In this document: piece after piece, positions 44,153-55,060 of the stretch
Layout of the letters: each line of letters starts with the position of its first letter
Position numbering within the stretch: the first letter of the stretch is position 1
Source: Doryteuthis pealeii
Lineage: Eukaryota; Mollusca; Cephalopoda; Myopsida; Loliginidae
Reading direction: 5' to 3'
Length of the DNA: 64,000 nt
NCBI GenBank assembly: GCA_023376005.1
Contig: CM042151.1
Span: 78,266,696 to 78,330,695 of the forward strand
The notes under the pieces: model-generated
What the model was told of the DNA's origin: nothing
Database searches by the model: none
What the model saw: only the letters and a program-made list of their open reading frames with translations
Position numbers and translations under genes: made by a program

Positions 44153-44901
44153 TATCTTGTAGTATATTATGGTATATTTGCATACATGAAGTTGTATACA
44201 GATATACTTATCTTCTTTATACTTATCTTGTTCTGAGTAGTTGGATCTTATCTTCTGTATCTGTTATCTGTAAGGCTGTTAACTTATCCCTCGATTCTAT
44301 CTTCTCTGGGCAAGTAGATGGCTTCCTCTGTTACTGGATCTGAGTCATATTGTATTGTTGCAGAGTTTTTAATTAACAAACACAAAACTTTGCTTTAATT
44401 ATAACTCTTTGTTATTCTATGAGATCCAAATCAACAAGCACACATGCAATAATTTAATTATAATGTACAGATTGACATTGCGACTGTCCTGTTCAGAGTC
44501 CAACAAAAATCTGACTTTCACATCTTGTAGTATCTTGTAGTATATCATGGTATATTTGCATACATGAAGTTGTATACAGATATACTTATCTTCTTTATAC
44601 TTATCTTGTTCTGAGTAGTTGGATCTTATCTTCTGTATCTGTTATCTGTAAGGCTGTTAACTTATCCCTGGATTCTATCTTCTCTGGGCAAGTAGATGGC
44701 TTCCTCTGTTACTGGATCTGAGTCATATTGTATTGTTGCAGAGTTTTTTAATTAACAAACACAAAACTTTGCTTTAATTATAACTCTTTGTTATTCTATG
44801 AGATCCAAATCAACAAGCACACATGCAATAATTTAATTATAATGTACAGATTGACATTGCGACTGTCCTGTTCAGCGTCCAACAAAAATCTGACTTTCAC
44901 A
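44153..44901. repeat. Tandem duplication, period 378 bp
   Basis: 44153-44522 and 44531-44901 are almost identical; differences seen are TATTATGG/TATCATGG, CCCTCG/CCCTGG, one extra T in a T-run and AGAGTCC/AGCGTCC. Such high identity means a recent event (or an assembly artefact). No gene inside. Confidence 0.85.
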
Positions 44902-45189
44902 TGGCTAGCTCTGATTAATCAGAAGAGAGGTCAAATTCAGGTCAAAATCTGTCTATCAATTTTCCTGTGTTTTCCATAAAAGTTAATTTTGAACTAAGCA
45001 ACACATTTAATAGGCTACCTGTTGGTCGGTAGAGCATCCAACTAGGAACCACAGAGTAATGTTACATATTAATTGGATCCCTATTACTTTTTAAGGTAGT
45101 ATAGAAATCCTTATGGCAATCAGTACAGCTGATGGCCTTGAGAGTGAGTGACAATGCTTGACCTCACTCTCACCTTGCTTTCTGGGGAT

Positions 45190-45460
45190 AGAATCGTGAG
45201 AACGGAACCCCGATAGAAAGCCCCCCTTCCGGTTTAAGGTGGGCAACTCAGTAAGTGAGTTGCAGTAGTCAGTTGCAGTTAGTCAGTTGCAGAGTTAGAA
45301 GCTAGCAAGATGTGACTCTCCGCGCGCAATTTGTCTGGTTCTGGGGATCCAGAATAAACTAACATCCAAAGTAAATCGAAGTCTTGTTGTTATTACTAAA
45401 AGCTAACAATGACACAAGGCTTCTGATAAGAAATGGTCCCCAGCAGAACCAGACACGGAA
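45190..45460 (+). mobile_element. LTR-like fragment with AATAAA
   Basis: A GC-richer stretch with AGTCAGTTGCAG repeats, GTCTGGTTCTGGGGATCC, AATAAA at about 45353, and then CCCCAGCAGAACCAGAC at 45437-45453, which is inverted relative to the first motif. The layout suggests an LTR end plus leader. No partner LTR or coding region is found. Confidence 0.3.
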
Positions 45461-45939
45461 TCCCCATACAAGAAGACCAGACGAGACCTGTAGAAGATAT
45501 ACAAGACCACTAGAAGATAGAAGAAGCAGATCCGGCCAGAAGAATAAAAGAGGTATATAACAGTAATAAGTGAAAGTAAAAAGTAGGAAAATGAAAGAAT
45601 GATTTATGAAGATACAGTTGACATATTCTAAGCCCCACCAACAGGGTTCCTTATAATCTGCCTTTTACCAAGGTAGTCTAATTATTATGATTTCAAATAA
45701 TTTTATTCATAAAATATTTCAATCTGCAACATTAAAATTGAAGATTCTCTAAACTTTGCAAAAGTTTATAAGTAAAAAATAAAATTTCAACCTAACATTG
45801 GTATATATCAAATCACTTTTTTTTAAAAAGTAAAATATGTTATTGATAGTAAAAGATTTTTAGATATTCAATTTAAAACAGATTTAGAAATAAATTCATG
45901 AGAATACTATTTTTTCAGAACTAAAAAGTTGTTGCCATT

Positions 45940-46655
45940 GGGGTAGCCTAATGTTGGTATCAGCCAAACAGCAACATTATCAAAAATTTGGGTTATCTGC
46001 CCCTAAATCGCATTCTGGAAGTTCGGAAAAATAGGGGGCAGAGACAGAGCCTTAAATCGTCAGAACTGGCAACCACCCTTGAGAGTCAACACAGGGAACT
46101 CAACAGGCAGAGAACACAGTAGCAGCGGCTAAAATAAAGTCAGCTTTTAGTCTAGGCTCCAAAAGGAATAAGACATGACAAACTCAACAGACTACTGCAA
46201 CAACAAGAAACAATTACAGAAACATTGCTTCCTAAGCTAAGTAACATTTGTCTCTTACATTTTATAACACTACCTGCCGAGCAAAATTTTCTTTGAACTT
46301 TTATAAACACTTTCACACACAACTTTGGACATACACTTTGTGAACACTTCTTATATTGCACCAATAAATTGTTAACCCAATTATATACATTATAATTGCC
46401 TTGTCTCCTTTCCTTTATGACAGAACTATTATTTCTCCCCAATATTTCTGTTAACATCCCTATCTTCTTTTCCCTACTGCTAGACCAAGGAGATTGTTTT
46501 GCATCTATATGGAGCACAATACCTACCATCAGCTCCTCACTTTACCACACAGATCCCTGTGCTACTCATGCACTGAGTTGGCGAGGGCCAGTATAGAACC
46601 AGGAACATTGTGGTTCCTATGTGGATGCCGTACCGATTGAACTAAACTGGACCCT
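45940..46655 (-). mobile_element. SINE-1 (antisense) split by an insertion
   Basis: 45940-45977 has GGTAGCCTAATGTTGGTATC; 46453-46655 resumes with CTACTGCTAGACCAAGGAGA, ACCTACCATCAGCTCCTCAC and GAGTTGGCGAGGGCCAG. A 475-bp insertion divides them. A head fragment of another SINE-1 lies at 45013-45058. Confidence 0.75.
45978..46452. mobile_element. 475-bp insertion inside SINE-1, class unknown
   Basis: Flanked by AACAT (45973-45977, 46453-46457). Begins TATCAAAAATTTGGG and ends AATATTTCTGTT. TATAAAA-like motifs occur on the minus strand. A 125-codon minus-strand frame (46152-46529) crosses the SINE border and is not protein-like. The 5-bp duplication suits an LTR element, but TG..CA ends are absent. 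Confidence 0.5.
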
Positions 46656-47162
46656 TTTTCAAAACTAAACAGATTTTAACATTTCATTTTTTCTCTTCAT
46701 AGAGTTTATGCTTTTCCTCAAAATATGAGACATCAAAATCTGAGATAAATAATGAGAATAGTATCATTGGAAAATATGGGATCCACACAAAACTATAATT
46801 GTCTTCTTTTCCTCCTTTATTTAAAGATATCGTTGCATGCTTTTTTTTCCTTTGGTCCTCTTTTCCTTTCCTTTTAGCAGTCCATCGCAGATAAGAATGA
46901 CGTCACTCCATGCTGTTTATCAGTTGTGATGGCTAATTAGTCCAATTCTGTTCAGTATCAAATAGGACAAACTAAATGTACAAGACAACATAACCTCAAA
47001 CTAGAACTGTTTCTACTAAACTGTGACATATAGTAAACCCACTAAAAAACAACAAGCTTTGAGGAACAATTTTAGTTAATTTAAAAGTATATTTCCCTAG
47101 ATATCAAGTCACACGAGTAAAGTATTTTTCATCAAACTAGTAAAAAATAAGTTAAGTTTGTG

Positions 47163-47612
47163 GTGTGGCCTATTGTCAGTATCAGTCAGACAGCAATGGA
47201 GTCTATCCCCTTTTCACTAGTGCAAGACCAGGGAGATTGTTTTTGCATATGCAATGGAGCACTGCACAGATCCAAGCAGTGCTACTCATGCTCTGAGTTG
47301 GTAAAGGCCAGTATAGAACCTGGAACCTTGTGGTTCTGAGGCAGATGCTAATAGTCTTTGATTATAAGTAGTAAAGTCGGTAGAGTGGCCTATTGTCAGT
47401 ATCAGCCAAGACAGCAATGGAGTCTATCCCATTTTCACTAGTGTCAGACCAGGGAAATCTGAGGTGGTGTGCCACACCTGCCATTTGCTCTTCTCTTAAC
47501 CACACAGAACCAAGTTGTGCCACTCATGTGCTGAGTTGGCAAGGGCCAGTATCAAACCCAGAACCTTGTAGTTCTTAGGCAGATGCTCTACTGACTGAGC
47601 TAAACCAACCTT
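47163..47612 (-). mobile_element. Two SINE-1 copies in tandem, antisense
   Basis: Copy one (47163-47354) and copy two (47374-47612) both start with GTGGCCTATTGTCAGTATCA and end in the head region; only the second keeps a good head (CTACTGACTGAGCTAAACC). They share the same variant GTCAGTATC, so one probably arose by duplication. Confidence 0.75.
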
Positions 47613-47760
47613 TTAGTTTACATCTATTTTCTTTCAAAGAGAGAATGTTTTAAGAAACTAATTTAAGTTAACAAAAAAAATAAACGCAAAGTTTATATAA
47701 AAATGTCTTGTCTCACAATTTTTGTGTCCCCTAGTATGATGACAAGTAAGAGATTTAATC
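47613..47760. repeat. Block shared by units C and D
   Basis: TTTCAAAGAGAGAATG, AATTTAAGTTAA and AAAATGTC.TGTCTCACAA recur at 61605-61690, in both cases right after a SINE-1 head ending in ACTGA. The SINE was therefore inserted before the units were duplicated. Confidence 0.6.
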
Positions 47761-47904
47761 CCTACAAATACTTTGAGATGGGCAGAAATCTTGCAAGTGA
47801 GGTGCTATGTGGTCTTGATGAAAGTTGGTTGAAACAAAGACAGAATGAAGAGATGACAAGTTCATAGGAAATGAAAAAAACAAGTGGTCACAGAAAAAAA
47901 TCTG

Positions 47905-48336
47905 GTTAAATCAAACTCAACGGACATAAATTCCACCATCATATGTCAACCTGCCAAAAGAAAGAAAATACCAAAAATCAGGGAATTAACCGAATTTAAT
48001 GAAATTTTCAGTGTTGCTATATTGATAAATAAAAGATATAATGCACCAGTTATTTTATTTAAAAACTTTTACATTTTTTCAGGTCAGTTAACTTTGAACC
48101 CTGTATCTTTGAGATGTAACACAGATTCTCTAATATACGTGGTTCAAAGTTAACTGACCTGAAAAAATGTAAAAGTTTTAAAATAAAATAACTGGCGCAT
48201 CATATCTTTTATTCATTAATATATCAACACTGGAAATTTCAATAAAGTAGGTTAATTCCTTGATTTTTGGTATTTTTTCTTTCTTTCGGCAAGGCAACAT
48301 ACGATGGCAGAATTTAGGTCCGTTAAGTAAGATTTA
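47905..48336. mobile_element. F4-family hairpin MITE, about 195-bp arms
   Basis: Near-complete palindrome with a spacer of about 40 bp. Outer part: AACGGACATAAATTCCACCA against its inverted copy near 48305-48325. Inner part: TTTTTTCAGGTCAGTTAACT and its inverse at 48150-48172. The middle of the arms is the F4 text ATCAGGGAATTAACCGA. Confidence 0.75.
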
Positions 48337-48559
48337 ACAAAAATTCCACTCTCTTTATGATTGGTGTTACAGCCTACCTCTGGACCAATCCCCAAAACAG
48401 GGAGACATGAAGTTGTACTCTTAAGTCAATAAAGGAAAAATTGTTTTATAAATTTTAGCCCACTCTCTAAGGCAAGTGGTGTTTTTACTAGCCCAAAATG
48501 TAGGTTGTTACTTGTTTTCTGCTGGTTACAGACTACCAGACCCTTTTTGAAATTCACCA

Positions 48560-48670
48560 ACTATTGTGTGACTGATTCTCGCAGCTACCATCAGAGTTCT
48601 CCTGGTTGATCCATTGTTGTCTGTTATAATTATTATGAGGCAATCTAAGAACAGTTAAAAATACTGGAAT
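48560..48670. repeat. Small block shared with unit B
   Basis: CTACCATCAGAGTTCTCCTG, then ATTATGAGGCAATCTAAGAA match 33363-33490; the latter also lies at 49655-49680. Confidence 0.6.
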
Positions 48671-48691
48671 AGACTATAGTGGTTGTTATTG

Positions 48692-48692
48692 A

Positions 48693-48735
<43 letters not shown>

Positions 48736-48980
48736 GTAAAGTGAAGTCGACGGGGCGGCCTGAAGTCGGTATCAACGAGGGAGTCTATCCCCTTTTCAAT
48801 TGTGCTAGACCAAGGAGATTGTTTTTAGCATCTGAGGTGGAGCACCACACCTACCATCAGCTCCTTACTTTACCGCACAGATCCCTGTGCTACTCATACG
48901 CTGAGTTGGCGAGGACCGGTATTGAACTAGGAACCTTGTAGTTTCTAGCAAAATGCTCTACTGACTGAGCTAACCCGGCC

Positions 48981-49025
<45 letters not shown>
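48692..49025 (-). mobile_element. SINE-1 (antisense) between two (TA)n tracts
   Basis: SINE-1 at 48733-48980 (GGCCTGAAGTCGGTATCAAC to CTGACTGAGCTAACCCGGCC, a good head) is bordered by (TA)n at 48692-48731 and 48984-49024. It may have inserted into a microsatellite, with TA as target duplication. Confidence 0.8.
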
Positions 49026-49028
<3 letters not shown>

Positions 49029-49639
49029 TAATTACAACAAACACATTATATGGTCACATATATTAAGACAGAAAAACAATTAACTCATAAATTCAACAAG
49101 TAATATGTGTATTAAAACAAATAGATTACAGTAGTCAAAAATACTGATCCAAGTCCTGCAGAATATGCTTTTTTTAAAAGTTTATGTAATTAGAAAAAGA
49201 AATTGTTGAGTTACCTCCAATAGAGAAAAGAAAGAGTAATGCTCTATATATCAGCAGTGAAGTAACTTGTAGAGAGAGAAAGATATAACTTGTAATACAT
49301 TCAGTGGCAGGAAAATATTTCAGAGTCAAGCGACATGGAATATGTAAGCATATGTTTTTCTTCTCCACTGTTTTTTGAAAACCTTCACTTTCATAGGACT
49401 TTTTTTTTTAGGCACGAACACTTCTGATTGGTTGTAAATTATCATTTTTAATACTTCTATTTTTTTTCTTTCTACCTGCGCTTGATCCTATGTGCAGACT
49501 TCTTATTTTCATGATTTTATTTCTGCTTTCAAAGCATTTACTTCCGCCTCACCACAAGATAAAGACTGGAAGATTTTGTCTTCTAGAATGTTCTGATATG
49601 GGCAGATAACCCTGTGAGGTATCTGTTTTTTATTTGAAA

Positions 49640-49790
49640 TATCAATAAAGATATTATGAGGCAATTTAAGAACAGTTAAAATGTATAGCAATATTTGCAT
49701 TATTCTGACTATTGTCCGCATCTTCATTGTTATCTGTACAACATTTTGGCTGATGTGCCCTCCGGCCTTCTTCAGGTCTTTGTATGAGTC
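49640..49790 (-). mobile_element. Possible Penelope-like terminal fragment
   Basis: Minus-strand text CTGAAGAAGGCCGGAGGGCA followed by CATCAGCCAAAATGTTGTAC resembles the terminal repeats I associate with Penelope-like elements. No coding part is attached. This rests on memory of the family and is weak. Confidence 0.3.
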
Positions 49791-50065
49791 TCAAAGGAAA
49801 AGTACTCATAAGCTTTAATATTAAAATTACTCAACTGTTTGTCTTCAAGTTTGGAAAAAAAATTTTTGAATCTATATTTCAAACAATACCATATGAACCA
49901 CTTTTAGCCAACCAACAAGCACTCATTCCATTTCAAAAATTTGTTTCTGAGGCAATTTATTTTGACCTCTCCCTGTCAATCATACCTCCACAAATGTTCA
50001 GCATATTCACTATAACTAATAGTTGACAGTGTTCGTAGAAGCCATTACATATCATTTAAGAATTA
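49785..50065. repeat. Block X, unit D partial copy
   Basis: GTCTCAAAGGAAAAGTACTC, CCATTCCATTTCAAAAATTTG, ATACCTCCACAAATGTTCAG and GAAGCCATTACATA align with 35340-35640 and 63400-63680. Confidence 0.65.
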
Positions 50066-50142
50066 AGCACGTAAATTTTTTTGAAGAGAAGGATTCATTC
50101 TCTTTTGAAGGTCATATATATATATATATATATATATGTTTG

Positions 50143-50875
50143 GTTGAACTCGACTGACAATTCTTGTCATACGAGTTTTTGTTCAATTCTTTCAAGGTGT
50201 CTGGCCATCTTTTTGGTGTCAGGGTGGAACTGGTGTAGCAATCCACCAAAGGTTTCACTACGAGCACTTTCGGCATGTCAATCTGCCATCTTCAGGTAGG
50301 AAACTGATGGTATGTTTCATGGTGTCTCGTTTAAAAAAAAAAAAAGAGCAGTAGCGTAGAAATTGGTAGTGGGAGGTAGTAGGAATTGGTGGTAGTTCGA
50401 ACGAACAATGCAGTAGAGTTTTTGTGGGAGGGGTGGTCACAAGTTTGTGAGAAGGAAAGGGGAATGGTGGAAGGAGGATAGGTGGGAAATTATAGGCATT
50501 TGAGGACATGATTTGTTTTGAAGTTTATTTTGTTTAAGGTGGGTTTTTTTGTTTGATATATAGAGCTTCGATTATTTGAAGTTTTTGTTTGTTTGTTTTT
50601 TTCTTTATGTAGTGTGAGTGTATTTTCTGTTAAAATTTTGCGGTAGGTAGAGAGAGGGCATGAATGTGTTTTAAGGTGTTAATTAATAGAACTCGTATTG
50701 GATAGGTGTAGTGTTAATCTGTGTGATAATGTGGTTGTCGTGTGGCCAATATACATGTTATTAACTTTGGAGAGACAGTCTCCTACTGGACATTTGAATT
50801 CGTACACGAGATTGGTCTCATCACTTAAGTTCAACCAAACATGTTTAAAAGAGAAAATGCTGCCAAAATACACTT
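50143..50875 (-). mobile_element. Penelope-like remnant with GIY-YIG motif
   Basis: A minus-strand frame (50679-50873) reads SIFSFKHVWLNL, then NLVYEFKCPVGDC, YIGHTTTTLSHRL and TLHL. The VY..YIG..RL..HL order is the GIY-YIG nuclease core of Penelope-like elements. LPEDGRLTCRKCS lies further on at about 50260-50300. (TA)n at 50101-50137 and 50877-50902 borders the fragment, each with GTTCAACCAAACA text nearby in opposite orientation. Confidence 0.65.
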
Positions 50876-50902
50876 ATATATATATATATATATATATTAT
50901 AT

Positions 50903-51726
50903 ACACTAATTCTTAGGTGGGTTACCAAGTAATTTGGTATTAGGATGATTCTAAGCTGGTCCTTTCTTCCAATGGTATGGTGTTGAAGAGTTCAGGTCCG
51001 ATTTGAGAGCTCAATGTTTAATTTTCATAAACAGTGTAAATTTATTAGTAAAGACAGTTATTTATCTGGGGGCTATTCGCATTCCTTATTCCTGGGTGCT
51101 GTCGCCTGGGTGTCATTTTTAGACTGGCCATTTTCAGTCCGAAATTCTCGTTTTTATTCATTTCTCTTCTCATGTTTATTAAATGTTCTCATCTATTTTT
51201 CCTTATAAAGAGTGGGGTCTTTTTGAGTACATTTAAGTAAGGTGACCTATGATACTAGTTGTATGGATTCCCCAATTTTGCTAAGGTAGTCAGGTTCTCT
51301 AAGCCCTATGTACCCAGAATTAGATTAGATTTAATTAATTCCTTTCATTTGTCCTACTTAATTCCATGTATATGTGTTCATATACCCACCAATATACATG
51401 TACACACATACGGGCATACATCCATGATTTCATATACACACATACTACACCTATATATATATTTTTTCATACATACATACATAGGTAAACTCCCTATTTA
51501 CATTTCAACCTTAAAAGTATCTACCACAAGATCAAAGCACTGCCACCCCCTAAAAAGATAAGATGATAAGGAAGGAGGAGAGAATGTATAAGAGCAAGCT
51601 GAATTTGTATGTACACCATTTTCAATAAAGAACGTGATCTGACAAAACTCGTGGGGTTTTCTGATACCCATGAGTGGAAATGGACCATAATCACTTAATA
51701 CCTGATTTTTAAGCTTTTTATCTTTA

Positions 51727-51758
<32 letters not shown>
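50903..51758. other. Stretch downstream of locus D, no gene seen
   Basis: Contains CATA/TACA-rich text at 51360-51485 and (TA)n at 51730-51757. No protein, SINE or known repeat recognised between. Confidence 0.35.
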
Positions 51759-51761
<3 letters not shown>

Positions 51762-51882
51762 TGTCATAAAAGTATTGAGATTGAAGCTAGAAATGAAAAA
51801 TGAAATGAATGGAAGATTAATTTTTTTCAGAATAAAATGTGTGTCATAAAATTGCCAAAAATCCCAATACTTTTTTACACAC
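51759..51882. mobile_element. Tc1/mariner-like MITE, 124 bp, in TA repeat
   Basis: Left end GTGTGTCATAAAAGTATTGA and right end (inverted) GTGTGTAAAAAAGTATTGGG match. The left border is inside a TA tract; the right border is followed by TTTGCATATATATA, so a TA duplication is possible but not certain. GTGTGTCATAAAA also occurs internally at 51837. It lies between the (TA)n tract and the broken tail of gene D. Confidence 0.6.
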
Positions 51883-51904
51883 TTTGCATATATATATAGT
51901 GTGT

Positions 51905-52008
51905 GTGTATTCTCATATGTTTTTTAAAGTAGAAGGCTGTGAAAATGCTGATCCACACATTTCACAACCATAGGGTTTCTCTCCGGTGTGTTTTCACGTG
52001 TTTTTTTT
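51905..52008 (-). pseudogene. Frameshifted tail of locus D
   Basis: After the stop of the open frame, one more finger in another frame is readable (HTGEKPYGCEMCGSAFSQPS) and ends with a stop at about 51915, next to GTGTGT/TA repeats. Relative to C, about 7 bp are missing in the finger before it and an A run changes the frame again. Four or more C-terminal fingers of B and C have no counterpart. Confidence 0.7.
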
Positions 52009-52692
52009 TTAAGATAGATGGCTCTGTAAATACTGATCCACACACTTATAGGATTCCTCTCCAGTAGTGGAACTACCCACGTTTTCTCCAGTATGTCTTT
52101 GTTTGTGAATTTTTAAAGATGCTCCATTAGAAAAGGCTGAACCACACACATCACAAGAGAAAGGTTTCTCTCGAGTGTGTGTTCGCATGTGTGCTTTTAA
52201 ATGTGAACCATTTAAAAATGCTGATTTACATACTTCACAAATATATGGTTTTTCACCAGTGTGTATTCGCATGTGTGTTTTTAAATTGGACTTCTGTGAA
52301 AATACTGTTCCACATACATCACAAGAATATGGTTTCTCACCAGAGTGTGTTCGCAGATGTACTTTTAGTTCAAATTTCCTTGAAAATGTTGATTCACATA
52401 CTTGACAACTGTATGGTTTTCTCCCAGTGTGTGTTCGCATGTGTATTTTTAGATATGCTTTCCTTGAAAAGGCTGATCCACATATTTCACAACTGCACGG
52501 TTTCTCTCCAGTGTGTGTTCGAATGTGTGTTTTTAAATGTGATTTGTCTGGAAAAGCTGATCCACACACTTCACAAGTAAAAGGTTTCTCTCCCGTATGT
52601 ATTCGAATGTGTATTTCTAAGGCTGAAGCACAGGAAAATGCCGATCCACACACTTCACAAGTGTGGGGTTTTTTTCCTGTATGCATTTGCAT
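52009..52692 (-). CDS. Locus D: truncated poly-C2H2 zinc-finger protein, 227 aa
   Basis: Seven intact C2H2 fingers (residues 10-200) with TGEKP-type linkers, then the 14-residue linker (201-214) shared in place with B, and a frameshifted YKCVDQYLQSHLS end. Helix residues -1,3,6 are C/A/I, D/H/T, R/Y/I, R/E/V, Q/N/T, N/H/A and N/S/I. Finger 3 starts with Cys in place of the usual aromatic residue. The start ATG of MQMHTGKKP aligns with B and C. Fingers 1-6 match C fingers 1-6; the counterpart of C finger 7 is absent, while D finger 7 matches C finger 8. Seven fingers could still bind DNA, but the late frameshift suggests a gene on the way to pseudogene. Confidence 0.7.
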   Translation of the reverse strand: MQMHTGKKPHTCEVCGSAFSCASALEIHIRIHTGEKPFTCEVCGSAFPDKSHLKTHIRTHTGEKPCSCEICGSAFSRKAYLKIHMRTHTGRKPYSCQVCESTFSRKFELKVHLRTHSGEKPYSCDVCGTVFSQKSNLKTHMRIHTGEKPYICEVCKSAFLNGSHLKAHMRTHTREKPFSCDVCGSAFSNGASLKIHKQRHTGENVGSSTTGEESYKCVDQYLQSHLS

Positions 52693-53346
52693 GTCTGCTT
52701 TTAACTTTGAATTGTATGAAAATGCTAATTGTACACTTCACAAAATAAAATTTTGTCTCTTTTTTTTCAACTTACTTTTAACAAAGAAATTTTTAGAAAT
52801 CAAGGGGCATCTTCCTGAGGCTAACACTTGATTCCTTTATGAATAGTATGTATATCCAAGGGTTGGTTAGGATGGAGAATGTTCCTTTAATGGCTGCTAT
52901 TTATGACTTCATAGCAGCATGATTTACCAGGTATTGTGTCTCCAATACAGGTATGTGCTTTTTCAAATTAAAAATCATTAAAAATCTTCACAGCACACAA
53001 GTGTCAAGTTTTCTTATGTGTTTATAACACATAACACATTTGTAATGCTCAAGCTTTCACTTACAAATATCAATTTTCTCTTTAGCCTGCAATACTGAAG
53101 CTTTCACTTTTCTATATAAATGCTTCCAAATTTAAACTCAACAAATACAGATTCACACAACACTTCACAAGAAGAGCATTTGGCTCTAATACATTTGTGT
53201 TTTTTAAATATTAACTTGAGGAAAATGCACAGCTACACAAGTTTTCATTAAGGACTTTGCCGGCTCATCTTAAAAAAAAAACTGTTCTTCATATATTTAC
53301 ATCTGTCCATCAAATCAATTCATTTCTTCTCTTCTGCAATTCATAC
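52693..53346 (-). other. 5' part of locus D finger exon with LINE insertion
   Basis: Acceptor TTTCATTGACAG, then GTATGAATTGCAGAAGAGAA at 53346, which continues the upstream ORF from exon 1. Decayed fingers lie at 52700-52745 and 53000-53260. A LINE tail (52758-52945) interrupts them. Confidence 0.6.
52758..52945 (-). mobile_element. LINE ORF2 tail inserted in locus D leader
   Basis: Same family as 2858-3225: ATCAAGGGGC.TCTTCCTGAGG, CTAACACTTGATT, GGATGGAGAATGTTCCTTTA. Compared with locus C, TGTCTC occurs on both sides (52755-52760 area and 52938-52943 area), a possible target duplication, and a T run marks the tail (A run on the minus strand). 5'-truncated and frameshifted. Confidence 0.65.
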
Positions 53347-54599
53347 CTGTCAATGAAAAATAAATATTATTAAAGAAAAAGAGAATAATGATGTATTCTT
53401 TATCATCATAAATCTATAAAACATAATCTATCTTTCAATAAATTCCAGCCTATTTCATATTTAATAATCAGTCATAAATTGAATATTTTACAACTATTCT
53501 CCAAACAAAATTATATGGAATATGAATTAAATATGTGTATTTTTTTTTTTTTAAATGACAAAGAATGTCTAACTCAAAATTTAAATAGGAAATTAAATAT
53601 AATTGTTTGAAACACTTTCATACCATAAAATACAAAAAGAATGAAATCTGATAGAAATGAGCTGGTATATAAATGCTTGGTAAAAATTTAAAAGATAATT
53701 CTTATAGATAATTTTGTTTGGAAATAGAGTGAGAACAATCTACCCCAATGAATTAAATAAAGGGTTTGGTTCAAAGTTCTGTGAACGCTACCAAGTTTGA
53801 AAAAAAAACAAAAAAACACCTGAACAGTTAAAGGTGTATATTATTAGGCATACACAATTTTTTGTTTGCTTTTCATTTAAAAACGAATTGAAATTAATTA
53901 AATCGATTATTTAAGGGTAAATTTTTGTTTAAGTTGAAAAGTAGTAACATAATGAGCATCAGTAACAAAAAAAAAGCAAAATAATATTACACATGTAATT
54001 CATTTTTAATACATTTAAATCTATTTTTTCAGTCCATTTTGCTCAAATAGGGCTGCTGTCTAAACATGACTTAAAATCCGTGTTTACAAAATAAATCTAA
54101 TGCTCCCAATTGAAATAAATGACCAAAAACCCGGGAATTATCTGATTTTAATGAAATTTTCAGTGTTGATTTATCAATGAATGACTTTTATAATGCATCA
54201 GTTACTTTATTTCAAAACTTTCTGATTTAATTAGGTATTTCTTCTATGGTAAATTGATATATAAAATTCAAAAATTACAATACGAATAGCATGATGTTAA
54301 GTTTAGAATTTCATATTTTTAGATTCTAAAACATTTTTATTTAATAAATACTTTATTATCAAATTCTAATAATTTTTAGTCGAAAACTTTGTTGAAAATT
54401 TAGCGCTCCAGCCTTTTAAATAGAGCAAATATCGATCTATAATATTTTCTTTTATAAAATAATAGCCAAATAAATAATTATCAAAAAGAGTAAAAAAGAT
54501 CATATACACTGTATATAACAATAGATATGAGGACAACAGTCTGAAAAATCTAAATAATGCATTAATTTTTTTAATCTTTTTCTATTCCTGTTTTGTTTC

Positions 54600-55060
54600 C
54601 AAGGATACTTCCCATTATCTTTATCTTCCAGTGGATTCCTTATGACTGATACATACAGCTTTCAAATCAAAATACAACTTACATATTGAGGGTGTGTGTT
54701 AGTAGTAGTTTTGGGGCATTATTATTGTTTGCTAGTTTTTATATTATTCAGTTGTTACTCCATTCTCATGGCAAATATGGTTGGGGGATTTTAAACATTT
54801 ACCCCCTGGCCCTGCACTATGTATATAGGCTTGGTACCAATAACATGTAGGGGAGTGTAAGTATACAGGGTGTGTATTAGTCATAGTTTTGGGACAATAT
54901 CATGGCAAATACGGTTGGTCGATTTAAAAAATTTACCCCCGGACCCACACTGTGTATATAGGCTTGGTACCAATAACATGTAGGGGGGAGAAAGTATAGA
55001 AGACAGTCATAGACCATGATGGTACCAGGTAATAGGTGGGAATGGGGAGGGGCATAGAAG
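54600..55060. repeat. Block W in locus D intron with internal duplication
   Basis: Matches 24040-24480. The part TTTACCCCC..CCC..ACTRTGTATATAGGC with TTGGTACCAATAACATGTAG occurs twice (54795-54860 and 54930-54990), so D carries an extra internal copy of about 125 bp. Confidence 0.65.
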
